DNA from: Lucifuga dentata
Taxonomy: Eukaryota > Chordata > Actinopteri > Ophidiiformes > Bythitidae
DNA length: 64,000 bases
Reading direction: 5' to 3'
Assembly (NCBI GenBank): GCA_014773175.1
Contig: VXCM01001368.1
Coordinates: 62,001-126,000, forward strand
This document shows positions 23,902 to 36,124 of this stretch, in pieces. The notes beneath the pieces are model-generated. The model made no database searches, was not told where the DNA came from, and worked only from the letters and a program-made list of their open reading frames with translations. The position numbers and the translations under genes were made by a program. Each line of letters starts with the position of its first letter. Within the stretch, counting starts at the first letter, position 1.

Positions 23902-26900
23902 ATATGAATAAGTCATGTTGCTGCAGTGGACGTTGCTTGCATTTTAATAGGTTGTACTTGTTCATCATGACTGTCATTGTACCATCATCATCGTCATCAT
24001 CATCATATGAGGTTTCATTGATTTAGCATAAATAAAAACTGTTTGTATTTAGAAAAACATATTTTTTTAGTTCTAGGAAAAAAGTTTATAAAAGTGAAGT
24101 TAGTGCAAAGTTGTGCAGACCGCATCAGGTGACATGTTTTGTGTGTTTGTGTGTATGTGTGTGTGTTTGACTTGTCTATCTGGGCTTCATCAAGGTGTTT
24201 GTTCGGTGTTGCTTCGGTGTTTACGCTGCCACGACGAGATAACGGGATCTCCTTGACTCCAGCCCCCTACAGAGTTCTCTTTTGGATGTTTTTGAAGTTT
24301 TGAGCAAAGTATCTCCACCTTTCCTATGAAATAAGTAGAAAGGTTAACACAGGGAAGCATTTCTGCTGCAAAAATGTAAGGTGCCACTTATTAAATCTCT
24401 ATCTTTTCTTGTCCGTATGAGAATGAAGTGAATTTGATAAGGGCTAATGTTTCATTTTGGGAAACAATAACACTGTCTTTTACTTTTAGGCAGCTCTGGT
24501 TTCTGGAAACCGGAATGATGAATTCCCAGAAAATTAGTATTGAACGCAAGTCAAGGAATGAAGGATCTCTCAGAGCTCAGATTTAGCTTCGGAATATCTT
24601 TAGGCTCTTGCTATTGACTATAAGTCACCCAGAAATATCACATTGTCTCATTGTTTAATTCTCACTGCACTCACTGGATATGAGGGCCCCGTGCATAATA
24701 TAAACCAACCGTATGGGTCTTCAGTCTCATATATGACACAGGGTNCCCCCCCCCCCCGTATAGTTTATTTTATCCCTTTTCTCTTCTATTTCCAACTATG
24801 TCCAAATCCTTCTTGTGGTAATGGGGGGCTTTTGTTGCATTTCACAGTTCATCACTGTGGAATATTATGGTCTGAAACTCCTCTCANCTCCTTCCACCTC
24901 TGTGCACGAAGCTCCCGAAATAGACGGAGACACAGCTGCGGGCTGCTGAAAGGCAGCTGAGGGATCCTTTGACTTTTAATTGCTCTTTCAACCTCTGGGG
25001 TGGATTTCCCCTCAGAGCAAACGTAATTGAACAGCGATTTTCACAACATACCCTCCCTTTTTGAGACGCAGATCACACCGGCCCACACAGCTGAAAACAA
25101 GGCATGCAGCAGCATTTAGAGGCGCTCGTAATTCATCGTGCATGTGCTGTTTCTTAATTTGAATCGAAATAAGTCGGGATATTTAGGAGATGATCTCATG
25201 TTTCTTGTTTATCCAGCGTGAGGGGTCAGCTGCTCCCACAGACACTCCCACTCTCTACTCAGCATTTCAAAGCAGCAGGGCTTCTCAACCCTTATCAGCA
25301 CAATAAACACCTTTTGGAGTGACTGTGAAATGTGCCGTGCATCTGTGCATGCATGCCTGTCTGTCTTTTTCTATTCGTGGCTACATTCACACTTCTTCCT
25401 GCATTCTGAAATGCAGCTTGCATTTCAGTGTTTTAGGAGACTGTTGACATCTATTTTAGGGTTTAACCTATATCGCATACTGTATATTGTAAAGTGGTAT
25501 TGTGTGGAAAAATCCAGGATATGCAAAATAAAAACAAGATAAGACATCTATTTTTCCTCATGTTCTTCATGTGCCTTCAACTGCACTTAACCTAGTTTCA
25601 TCTATTTCATTTTTCTGTCTCTTTCTCAGCCAATCTGTGGTGGGATTAATGTTGGTTGTCTCAGGTGAGCAACATGTCGTGATAGCAGTGGTCAAATGCA
25701 AGTCGCATATCGGCTGCATGACTTGAATTCCAATTTTATATGACTCACCGTATCCGTTTTTCAGTTTGGAACTGAAAAAACGTGACTCCACACAGCCTCT
25801 TTGGCATTCATACTTATTAGAAATCATCAGATTGTGTCAGATGAGAGGTTAAAAATTACAAAATTGCACTATTCAGCTGCAGCATGAATGCAGATTCATG
25901 TTTCAGCATCTGTAAGTAAGAGATTGTGTATGAAGTTTCTTGATGTAACAGCCAGGTCGCTGTAGAACTGAGGAAAAGACGCAATTGATGAAATAAATGG
26001 TTTTAAATGACAAATGGTGTATGACTTGCTGTTACACATCACTGAGCAAGTTTAGAATTTGTGAGACACCCTCTTGTCTGAGACACAAGTTAGCATGACT
26101 TCTGTGACAGGTTCTGGTCCATGCTAGTCCAACCAGGTTTTAATTGGGAATGAAAACTGAGAAAAGAATCTGGGTCATTTAGGATAGAAGGAACAATCCT
26201 GTGTGATCTGAGGGTCTGGGTCCATGTAAGCTTTGTAAGATTAGATTAGGAATGAGATCAAGAATAGAACAAGACAAAAAAAAAAGAGAGAAATATAGAC
26301 AAATTTACTCATAAATCCTGAAAACACTGAATTCCAAAGGATGAACGTGTGTTAAGTATGCTACTTCTATTTATATCGTATATTTCCCCTTTGAGAGGGT
26401 CCAAGCATTAAGGTGGAAGTCACCTTCAAAGTGGCTGAAGAAGTTTTATGTTTTCTTTTGCTGCCTTTCCTCTGCAGAATATCATTTTCCTCTCAGACAG
26501 ATTTTATGCCCGTTCCATCTTCCTCTGCCTTGTTTGAGAGAAACGTGCGGGTGTACGCTAAACCCTGACAGCCTTGGAAAAAAGACTCTCCGTTTACTTT
26601 GACTGACGGCTCTCAAACCTTACGATCTGTTGTGTCTAACCTGAGCAGCGAGGGGCGAGCTCCCAATCAATAGCGCTATTATCAGTGATGGAAATTGAAT
26701 GCTGAATTCTGATCGCTGAGTACTTCCTCATAAACTGCATTAGAGCATTTTCCCGCTGCTCAAGTCAGGTATTTTTCTCTCTCTGGCAGATATGAGCAGC
26801 TGCAACAAAGAGAGATGTGTAAAGTTTGTTAAACTGTGCACCTTTTTTGGAACATCAAAAATAGAAATGCGTGAGATTAGAAGGAAGAGATGGAGTTGTT

Positions 26901-28333
26901 TTCAAAGTACGGGTCTTTAAAGTGATATTGCACTCAGATATAACACCTTCACTATTCAGGCTGCTGCTTAATGTGACAAAGCATAGTCATTTTTTGACAT
27001 TTACTGCCTCCTGAATGTGTATTTGATGCTATCAGACTCTTTTTATGACTGATAGCTGCAAACAGGTCACAAAAGATGAGTCGCTGATTTAAAATATGGC
27101 ATGTAGATATTCAAAATATTATATGCAGACAGATGCAAGTGACAGTTCTGCAGGAAAACCCATGTTATTTCTCAAGAAATATCAATCTGAGAACCATTGC
27201 TGAGATTCGCAGTCATTTCAAGATTTTTTGGAGGGGGGGAGGCACTTAATAGGTCCTTTGTGAACTGTCCTACACATAGCTGAGTTGCTTTGTAAGCTTA
27301 CTCCATCCCACAGAGGGAACTGGAACGGTCAGCGCTCAAGACGAAGGCCTGCAAAATGTGCTTGCTTAATTAAAGAAGGGGAAGAACCAGAGCAGCTATT
27401 TACACCTAATTCTGACATAAATCTGCAGTTATCGCACTGGCGAGACTGTCCTCTCCCCAATTTAGGATGGACCCAGGAGCCTCGCCTTAATAAGCAATCC
27501 TCCTGATTAAGTCTAGGCAAGAGTTACAGTCTCCTTCTGCTAGAGAGAACAGGGAGGGAAAGGACAAGAGAAGCTGAATTTAACTAGAGGGAAAGTAGTT
27601 AGCAAATTGCTGTCATGGATATTGAGATTGTTAGCATTTTATTAATCTGAGTCAGGACAGAGGGAGTAAATGGTAAATTGGGTGCAGACTTGCAGCATCT
27701 GCAGGAGTTTGGCCTGAGGGTGCTGGGATGTAGACTTTTGGCATTTTCAACCTTTTCACCTCCTAAATCATGCATCCTCCCAGTGCTGTCTGTCTCAGTC
27801 CATTTCTCCCTTCGTTAGTGAGTTGTTTTATTTCCTGTGGCTACCTAACATGTTTTCAGTTATTTTTTCGTAGGATTTACTGCATGAAATGATAGAGCCG
27901 TGTTAAAAACATCTCCCACGAGGTACCAGGCACTTGTCAGAGAAGCATGATACGAGGGTGCAAACCGTAATCTGGTCATTAGGTTCACAAGTACAGCAAG
28001 CAATTGAGAAGCTTGGCGTGGAAATGGAATTTGACATCCCCTCCGTTTGAAGCTAAATGAAATGATTTTGTCAGAGGTGCCAGGCTTTAACTGTTTCTCT
28101 GGGACGCTTTATCGTCGCTTTGAAAGCTCTCTTTCACTGACATTCAGCATTGCTTCAGACTAAACAAGACGGCAATACACTAAGTCGTAGATATCGTGGC
28201 AGGGAGCATTCCGGCTACTTCTTCCTTCTTGCATGAATTCCATTGGATCTCATCAACGGCTTTTTTCCACTTGTGTGCTGGCTTGACGTCTTGCAATCAC
28301 CCTTAGCTGCTTCCTTATATGGTAAGGTTTTTT

Positions 28334-28360
28334 GGGAGGGGGGGGGGNGGGGGGGGGGGA
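28334..28360. repeat. Poly-G tract with N
   Basis: A G homopolymer on both sides of an N at 28348; a contig break in simple sequence. Confidence 0.8.
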
Positions 28361-29550
28361 TTTTTCTTGTCTTCTAGGTTGGGGACCATTGATATGTGGC
28401 CTTTAAAGCCTCCTGAGACATTGTATATGGTATTGGGTTATTCAAATAATCTGGACTTGACATCAGAGAATATGCCAAGAAGTGGATGATTACAAATCAT
28501 TTATATGAATATCTGACCTGATATAGATAATATTTAATATGGACTTTGCAGTGCATTGTCATCATATCCCACCTACCAGCATGTGTTGAGTTTTTGAGTT
28601 TCTCCATGTGACTTGGTACTGAAATTACATTTTGGTGAAATTATTTGGTGTCATACAGGACATTTATAATGCATTGTTTGCATGTTGAATAAGGGTTAGA
28701 GATCCCTATCATTCATGGATGTCTTGCCCAGCGTGGCAGTATCAGCGAGAGTCTTATCTTTATTAACCATTAGGAGCTGATGGGAGATCTATCATTGGAC
28801 AACCTTGGATGTGTATGGTCTCATCACTTCTGTGTTAAACATGAATGATAAGTGTTGTTATTCAGCTCCAAGCTGCTGACTCAACTTCGCTTTGCTAGTC
28901 ATTTTGAATAGCACCATGAAATCCTGGCATTAATAAACCCCGCTGAGGTCAGGTACGTAGCAACACGTCTCACAACACGTGCAGGCTTTAAAAAAAAAAA
29001 AAACACACACAAATGTACTTCTTCTGTCAGTTATTCTGCGCTTGCTTTCAATTTTCTCCTGCAACGACGGAGCAATTTGTTTTAGTCCCAGCTGAATAAA
29101 TTAAGTCCTGCTAATAATCCTAATTAGCTCCCCTAATGTACTGCTCCCTCCTCTGCTAAATACTCCCTCTGGTGTGCAATTGAGGTTGGACCCTATGCAG
29201 CCCCGCCACTACCGCTCAGCACTGTCTGTGTTATGTAAAACTGTTAGCCACTATGGAGGGTGAAACCAGCGTTGGTGATGTTGAAGGCTTCATCTTTTAA
29301 AAATTCTTTAGTTTTTTAATTTTTTTTTTTTTTTTTTTTTTAGTCTTAATTTATCCGAGGACAGCCAGAGTAGCATAAGACTAAAGACAGACACCATTTT
29401 ATCATCATGTCTCTTTCTTTGCCTGGGATCTCTTTGGCTGTGTAAGGTCAAGCCTAAGTGCATTATTCGATATTTAAAAAGGCTGCAAATACCAAATATA
29501 CTGTATACACCAAGCTAAATCCATATGCATCATACATATGGATACATATG

Positions 29551-30180
29551 GGCTTCAACATGCAAAATCACCAGTATGATCCTTTTAAATCCAGAAAGGG
29601 TTGGGAGATGCAAGGTTGTGCACACCCACTAATCATGGACAAGATTAGAAATGATACCGTGCGATAGAGTAATCGAATTATTTTTAATTGAAGCGCTTTA
29701 TAATTATCATGGCATGGGACATTCTGTTGAATATACAGTTATTGGGTGAGAGCTGTTATACTGTTATTTGGTTTGGCTGCTGGAATAAGGCGTTACACTG
29801 TTGTGCTGCTTGGATCCTTGCAGAAGGTTCCTGCCAGTGAAATGTTGGCAGCAGGTAGCAAACAGGTCTGCAACAAGAGGGCAGAGCCTGCTGGGACGTG
29901 TAGGCGGGGGCTAGCATATGGCTGACGTTGCTCACAGGCACCTGCTTCCCCAGTGCTTACTCCCCCAACCCCCAATGTTCAGGTGATACACCCACCTTAA
30001 AATTCAATGTTTCACCAGCTAACACTTGCAGTATGCATGATTGTAGAAGGGATGGTCATTTGAATTTCTCAGTAAAAGCCATCTTCTCCTCATCATATTT
30101 CCTGGTGGAGACATTTTAAGGTGGGCGTATCATCTTGACATTTGATTTTTGAGAGATTAGGGGATTTGGCAAAATAACAC
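29551..30180. mobile_element. TTAAAGGACC family, broken copy
   Basis: Bases 29551-29588 match the family's right terminus (TTCAACATGCAAAATCACCA, then GTATGATCC). Bases 29973-30115 match the internal left half (TGTTCAGGTGATACACCCAC). Bases 30116-30180 match the same left half inverted (AAGGTGGGCGTATCATC and TTAGGGGATTTGGCAAAATA), so the segment folds back on itself. It is immediately followed by a decayed L1-like fragment. Confidence 0.55.
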
Positions 30181-30189
30181 CTAATCAGT

Positions 30190-30720
30190 TTGCTTTGTTT
30201 AACATCAGGAAGATCAAGCTGGAAAAAAATTTGGAAAAAATATAAGGGAGGCCAAAGGAAAAGATGTAATGTATAAAGTGTTGCACAGATATTATTTTAC
30301 TTCCAGTAAATTAAAAAGAATGGGTCTTTTAGATCATGATTGTGTCGAAGATGTAAAGAAGAGAAAGGGACATTAATGCATGCCTTGTGGAACCGTTCTG
30401 TTGTTTCCCCATTTTGGGATAAAACATTGCAAGATATGGAAGAGGGATTTGGGATTTCCTATTCCTTGGACACTGAAACTTTCTCTGTTAAATGGTAAAA
30501 ATGAAGTTAAAGGAATGAATAAGACTGACTTTAAAGTGTCAAGTCTGGTTGTAGTTTCAGCACAGAGACTTATTCTTAGGCATTAGAAAAGCACTGAAGC
30601 CTCCTGCTTCAGAGAATGGATGAATGTATTGGTGAAAACAATGTCTTATGAGGTTATGTTAATTAGAAAATTAGAAAAATATGATAAAAATAAAGATGAA
30701 ATCTGGGGGAAATTTCTGGG
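30190..30720 (+). mobile_element. L1-like LINE, decayed 3' end of ORF2
   Basis: One frame reads LCRRCKEEKGTLMHALWN from 30340, followed by FWDKTLQDMEEGFGI. This is the Cys/His-containing region after the reverse transcriptase in L1-type elements. Neighbouring frames continue with related sequence but stops and frameshifts interrupt them. It is a dead retrotransposon fragment in the same orientation as ntng1. Confidence 0.65.
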
Positions 30721-31489
30721 TTGCCTTAAAGGTACTTAATGATGTTTTTTGTGTGTGTGTTTCTTGTCGTGGTCTATTCTATGTTATATTTGAGAGTTAC
30801 TGTATGTTAGTTTTTTCGGGTGAATTGCATGAATTATTTCAAATGGTTTGGAAAGTCATAGCAATTTTTGATAAGGGGAAACAATATATCATAGGAAAGG
30901 TCAGTCAGAGTCAAGAGGTGTGGGCGATTGCTCTGAGAGCAATGTCTTTTCTTGTGTTGTCTTCAGTGTTCTTGTGCAAATGCTGATTTTTGCTAATGTT
31001 TGCTAGACTACAAGTAGCTGGAAGCGGCTCACTCAGTCATGCCAGTGCAAGGCAAATGAAGTTTTAATAATGCCTGGTTGTCTGCTGAAAAATATAAAAT
31101 TAAAAGGTTGCCTGAGGAATAGAAAAGCAGACTTGGTACCTTTTTCACCTCACGTATAGCTAGCGTTACTACCAACATTACTTCAAGCATCATTGCTGCC
31201 AGCGAGTACAAATATCCATGTACAACAGTGAAATACTATCAGCAGAATTTATGCGGGCATAGAAAATTATTGATTTGTACTATTCTTTGAAATTGTGCCT
31301 TAACGTGGGACAGCTATATGTTCTCTGCAGTGGGATTGTAGTGTAACAAGTTTAGTTTAAAATACCATAGCAGTTATAAAGTTTGCTTTACACCACAGAA
31401 ATACAGTCATGGGAATTTGGCAGGTAGTTATGGAAAAGGCAAAGCAAAGTTTTGGATTTTAATTGGAAAGTTAAGAAACCCTGTTACTG

Positions 31490-32025
31490 GCAGATCCAGA
31501 CTCAGTACTCTTGAAATGATACAGACGGTGGCAGCACGTCTTGTCTGTAGCCAGCCAAAAAGGCTACATGCTTCTCTGCTTTTCATTTCACTCCACCAGC
31601 TCCCAGTAGTTACCTGCATCATTTTCAAGTCCTTAATGTTACCTTAGGAAGCAGCAACGAAAACAACTCCCACCTATAACTTCCTTATTAAAGTCTTCAC
31701 TCCTTCTCAGCCACTATATGTCGTCTACTAACGAACAAGGCCTGTAGATACTGTACCTTGGTAGTGAAATGACTTACCCATTTCCACTTAATCTTCCAAA
31801 ACCCTCTTAGGTTTTACAGGGAAAAAAGCATAAAGACCCAACTTTTCACACCTGATGGCCTTAAAAAAACGAAGCAAAGACCTGCACCTGCTACCTCCTC
31901 CTGGCATTTACATGTGGTAGAACTGGAACTTTGCTTGGTGGCACTTATTCTCAGCGTTTTCTCCTTTATCAGCTCCTTGTTTGTGTTGTAACATTTCCCA
32001 TGTGCACTGTGGCTTTGGATCATAA
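31490..32025 (+). mobile_element. L2-like LINE, decayed reverse-transcriptase C-terminus
   Basis: The frame at about 31417-31647 contains LEMIQTVAARLVCSQPKRLH, then SLHQLPV and IIFKSLMLP. These align in pattern with the C-terminal reverse-transcriptase region of L2/CR1 elements (AARL, LHWLPV, I.FK). Further on, YREKSIKTQLF near 31820-31845 resembles the later SFKRSLKTHLF motif, reached only after stops. It ends in GGCTTTGGATCATAACG, similar to common LINE/SINE tails of fish. Non-functional. Confidence 0.6.
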
Positions 32026-32544
32026 CGAAATGTAAATTTTATGGATGGGTGTATCTAGTGAATAGCCTGTCATGGAGGTGGGGGTGGGAGTGGGGGGATA
32101 GCCTATTTGAGAGGATATGAGAACATATTCAAAGTTTTTGTTACCTCTACTTTTGCATCATTAAAACACCTGATATTCTTACCTTGACCTGCTCATTAGC
32201 CTTTTCTCTCTTTTTTTGACTTTAAAGTTTTGCACCATCTGCTGTCTTGATAAATGGCATCCACAGCTTAAAGCTTTTCCATTTCCAAAGCGTCGGTGTC
32301 TGCAGAGCCACTGTGACACGGACTGGATGTTGACATGATAGCCTGCACCAGCACTGAAAATGTCTATAAATGTCTGTAAAGCTCCATAGCGGTACCTGCA
32401 TTGTTTTGTTGACATGAATGTTAGCTGTAAGCCAAATCGCTCTCCTGTAAAGACATTGTGTGTTTTTTTTTCTGGATATAAATGCTTTCTAACCTCATTG
32501 AAGTAACACATTGTAGGACCACAATTGAACATTATCAGACTGCT

Positions 32545-32735
32545 TTATTGTGGCTCGGTTGTTAGCACATCACCTCACAGTAAGAAAGTCCACGGTTCAA
32601 ATCCAGCTTGACCTTTTCTGTATAGAGTTTGCATGATTTCCACGTGTCGGTTTCTCCCACATGCAATTTAGGTTACTGTACTTCATGTGGTTTGCCTTGA
32701 ATAGAAGTGTCTGCCAAATTAATAAATGCAAATGC
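32545..32735 (+). mobile_element. tRNA-derived SINE
   Basis: A box-A-like TGGCTCGGTTGTTAG at 32551 and a box B GGTTCAAATCC at 32594-32604 are spaced as in a tRNA-type internal promoter. The body continues GAGTTTGCATGATTTCCACG and TTTCTCCCACATGC, and the tail ends GTCTGCCAAATTAATAAATG, like the shared LINE/SINE tail of fishes. It is somewhat diverged and does not look like a functional tRNA gene. Confidence 0.65.
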
Positions 32736-32835
32736 TCACATTTACTATGTTTAATTTTTCATTTTTGCTGTTGGGAAGGTCTGACATTCCATGTTTGCTA
32801 CTAAACTTGACTGCCAATGTTCTAGTTGGAAGCAG

Positions 32836-33215
32836 TTAAAGGTCCATATCAGCGATTTTGCATGTTTAAGGCCAATAAATACTACCCGCATACATGTTAT
32901 ATAATATAAAACCATATTTTAGTTTTCCTGTTATTTTTCCAAATCCTTTAATCTTTCAAAATCAAATGTTCAGGTGATACANAGTTTTCCTGTTATTTTT
33001 CCAAATCCTTTAATCTTTCAAAATCAAATGTTCAGGTGATACACCCACTTCAAAATTCAATGTTTTGCCTGCTAAAATTATGTCCGAATGTAGAAGTCAT
33101 GGTCATCTTGTAATTTCTCTGTAAAAGCAGTCTTCTCCTGGGACTGTGCTCCCTAGTGGAGACATACATTTTTCAAACAGTCTGTGAATAACCTAGAGGT
33201 ACAGAATTTTAAAAT
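32836..33215 (+). mobile_element. TTAAAGGACC family, copy 4 (3' truncated)
   Basis: It starts TTAAAGGTCCATATCAGCGA and follows the family's left half through TCAGGTGATACACCCAC and GTAAAAGCAGTCTTCTCCTG. The right terminus is missing. The copy is artificially lengthened by the 61-bp duplication across the N at 32982. Confidence 0.65.
32921..33043. other. Duplicated contig end across single N (61 bp)
   Basis: Bases 32921-32981 are repeated exactly at 32983-33043 with an N at 32982, inside a repeat copy. Confidence 0.9.
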
Positions 33216-33608
33216 TAAGTTAGTTTTTATATATATTGGGTTATATATTTTAATTCAAAATCCATAATAAACAAAAAAACACTTTTATAGGGATCATTAA
33301 AGTCAGTCAAGTTGCTCTGTGCACAGCTTACAAAGAGTATACCTTCCCGGCGCTGATGAAGGCAGGCTTACACAAAGATCAATTTCAAAAGTTAATCACC
33401 GCATGCCAGGAGGCCTTGTTTCTTCAACTTCTCATTTTTTATTATTCCATTTTAAGTGCAAACAATGCAAACTATGTGTTTCGCCACAAGCTTCATCAGG
33501 TTCTTTTATAGGGATCCCGTGCCATCTTCCCATAAATATCACAACTTAGGCATTATAGAAAACTCCTCCTGCTACAGATGTGGACCAACACTGCTTCTGT
33601 GGCATATA

Positions 33609-34050
33609 CAGTGGGGTTCAAAAGTCTGAGACAACACTAAAAATCTGTGATGTTTTCCATGTAAATCTGGAAATAATCAGAAAGTCTGACATCACTAGAA
33701 GCTCTTNTCTGTGATGTTTTCCATGTAAATCTGGAAATAATCAGAAAGTCTGACATCACTAGAAGCTCTTTGGTACATTGTCAGAGCATGCTGGATAACT
33801 TGGCTCATCAGGTTTTGCACAAGCTTGTGGAGTCCATGCCAGCTGGAGTGATGCTGTCATTAAAGCAAAAGGGGAGGCATACCAAATACTAAGATATTCT
33901 GAAATTCATGTACATTTTTCAAAGATTCAACTTTTCACTCATATTGTTAAGATGATATTATCAGTTGTAATGAAAAATCTTATATTAAGTTCAAAAAGAA
34001 TGTAAAACAGAAGCATTTTCACAGTGGTCTCAGACTTTTGGACCCCACTG
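33609..34050 (+). mobile_element. Tc1-like non-autonomous miniature element, copy 2
   Basis: It is flanked on the left by TA, begins CAGTGGGGTTCAAAAGTCTG and ends CAGACTTTTGGACCCCACTG, giving clean inverted termini. The interior matches the copy at 2296-2638 inverted. No transposase frame is present. It carries a 63-bp artefactual duplication (33644-33706 repeated at 33708-33770, N at 33707), so its true length is about 378 bp. Confidence 0.75.
33644..33770. other. Duplicated contig end across single N (63 bp)
   Basis: Bases 33644-33706 are repeated exactly at 33708-33770 with an N at 33707, inside the Tc1-like element. Confidence 0.9.
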
Positions 34051-34159
34051 TGTGCTGTACAATTTTAAGAAACCTGACCAACTGAAGTGGATTATTCACA
34101 TTGTTATCCTTATATGTGTATAGTTTAAAGTATTTATCAGCAACCAAACTCTTCTCTCG

Positions 34160-34300
34160 AACCACCCAACCATCCCCGAAGCAGTTAGATATGAAATTGA
34201 AAACCCATGTGTTTAGGGAACGCACGCCGAACCAGTGTTTACCTTTGTTATATAATAGCTTGTGGCATTGTTCTTATTTATTTATTTTAGCTTTTTTTTT
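34160..34300 (+). mobile_element. L2-like LINE, C-terminal remnant
   Basis: The frame reads SPKQLDMKLKTHVFRER, the typical final SFK..LKTHLFR motif of L2/CR1-like ORF2 proteins. Only the last few dozen codons remain, ending in T-rich sequence. Confidence 0.5.
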
Positions 34301-34333
34301 TTTTTTTTTTTTTNAAAAAAAAAAAAAAAAAAA
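34291..34333. repeat. Poly-T / N / poly-A junction
   Basis: About 23 T, an N at 34314, then about 19 A. This is either a genuine inverted homopolymer hairpin or two contig ends that do not belong side by side. Confidence 0.8.
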
Positions 34334-35225
34334 TGATATATGCTTGAATGACAGCCACTAAACACCCCCTCCCTCCAAATCTTGTCTTTTCAAATCCCTT
34401 CTGGACACCGCCTGGCTGCCTCAAGCATAACAATCGAAATCCCGCCTGATAATACCTCTTGTCACGCTGACAGCTGTCATCAAGTCACTGTTTAGTTTGC
34501 TTTCCAAATTAGCAAGTGGATATTCTCACAATGGTCTTTGTTTTTCCACTTCTGAAAAAGAAACATTCGCCCTCAGGGAATGCAACAGCATACAGCACGT
34601 TTTGTTGGTATGAATTGACAGACGTTTGATTTGACACGTGCTGCAGTTTGTTGCTCCGATTATTGAGGTTCAGAGAGTTTCCAGCTGGATTTGACTTGAG
34701 GCGTTTTGCTGTGCTTGTTGTACACTGATCTTACTTAAAAACTGGCTGCTGCCATATCTGAATTTATTGAATTTATTATAATAGCTTAAAAATTTTCATT
34801 GTGTTGTTCAGAAAACACAGCCCAGCAAGCTTTCCTCTTTATAACACAGCTTGAGTAAATGTCCTTACGTCAAACCAGAATTTAATTTGGACAAACATGG
34901 CAAATCTATAAGGTCATAGTTCATCAGAAAGCAATAAGGCTTCATTATTGAATAACGCCAGAAACTCCTTTTCCAACAGTCAAGCCCATTTCATGCAGCA
35001 GTTGGCCAGATATGTCAGATGTGGTGGGGTCAAAAGTGGCTGAGGTTTTAAAATCTCTCTTTTATCTTTCCATCAGTGTGTGTATGTGTGTGTGTGTGTG
35101 TCTGCACCATTACCCCGTTTGTAAAATTGATCACGTTGGGATTATGAAAATTCACAGAATTCCTGTTAACAAATATGAAAGTGCGTGCCATTATCCATGC
35201 TTAAATGATTAATTGTGTTGAGATT

Positions 35226-35249
35226 ACACACACACACACACACACACAC
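35226..35249. repeat. (CA)n microsatellite
   Basis: A CA dinucleotide run of about 24 bases; a (TG)n run lies close by at about 35079-35101. Confidence 0.9.
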
Positions 35250-36059
35250 TGTAAACAACCCCTCTTCTCTCCATGAGGGCAGGCATTTTGCTCCACCTTT
35301 GAGTGTGGTTCTCAGCAGGTATAAACACGGCTGCTTTCAACTGAACTCGGAGAGCCTGGTCCATATGAAGCATGCTGAGACCTGCACTCATCTTTAACAC
35401 AGGCCTGCTTTAAATTGTTTAATTTGCTAAAAAAAAAAAAAAGTAAGTATAAAAAGTTCTTTGAAGTAAGTTGGGTTTTGAACCTATGAACAAGCTGTCA
35501 TCATTTGCAGGGACATATCATATCTCTGCTGTATGTAAATCATTAGCAAGATAATCAGGTTAAATGATGCCAACTTTATGGCGATGAGTTAGGCTAATGG
35601 TTGGCCATAAAATACAGCATAAGTGGAACCTGTGGAGTAATTAGCTAATGTTCTGAAAGCAACAAACAATAATATTTAATCGGCTGATGGAGCTGGAGGG
35701 CTGCGGCGTGCTGCTTAATAATCACTCACCTCCACAATTACACCAATCAGCACCGCCGTATTTGTTGAAAAGTTGTAGCTACAGCCATGACATATGGCTT
35801 TGGTTGCTGATGTGGGTGTAGAGGCTAAACGGATAAATGTTACCTTGTCTGATGAAGGTGCAGTGCGTGAGCCAAAGCTAGCCATTTGGCAGGGGGTCGG
35901 AGAGGGATGGGGGGTTGGGCGGAGGTGTAGAAGCAGGCTGAGGTGAAGAGGAGACAAGAGTGAATTAATGAGATTCAGCATGGCTGCTGCTCACACCCTT
36001 CCTCCCCCTGTGGTAGACAGATCCACCCGCAAAGAGATGCAGGCCGAGGTAAACTCAGN

Positions 36060-36121
<62 letters not shown>
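36060..36121. repeat. (CT)31 microsatellite
   Basis: A continuous CT run starting right after the N at 36059. The real length is uncertain because the contig breaks at its edge. Confidence 0.9.

Positions 36122-36124
<3 letters not shown>

Noticed and set aside
28334..28360. G-rich tract as a G-quadruplex regulatory site
   Set aside because: It is a homopolymer at a contig break with an N, so its sequence is unreliable.
32179..32532. Open frame of 117 codons on the minus strand
   Set aside because: No recognisable motif; adjacent to repeats and probably repeat-derived or chance.
33319..33549. Repeated CTTCATCAGG/CTGATGAAGG motifs resembling a known repeat tail
   Set aside because: Suggestive of a transposon-derived segment but too short and diverged to assign or bound.
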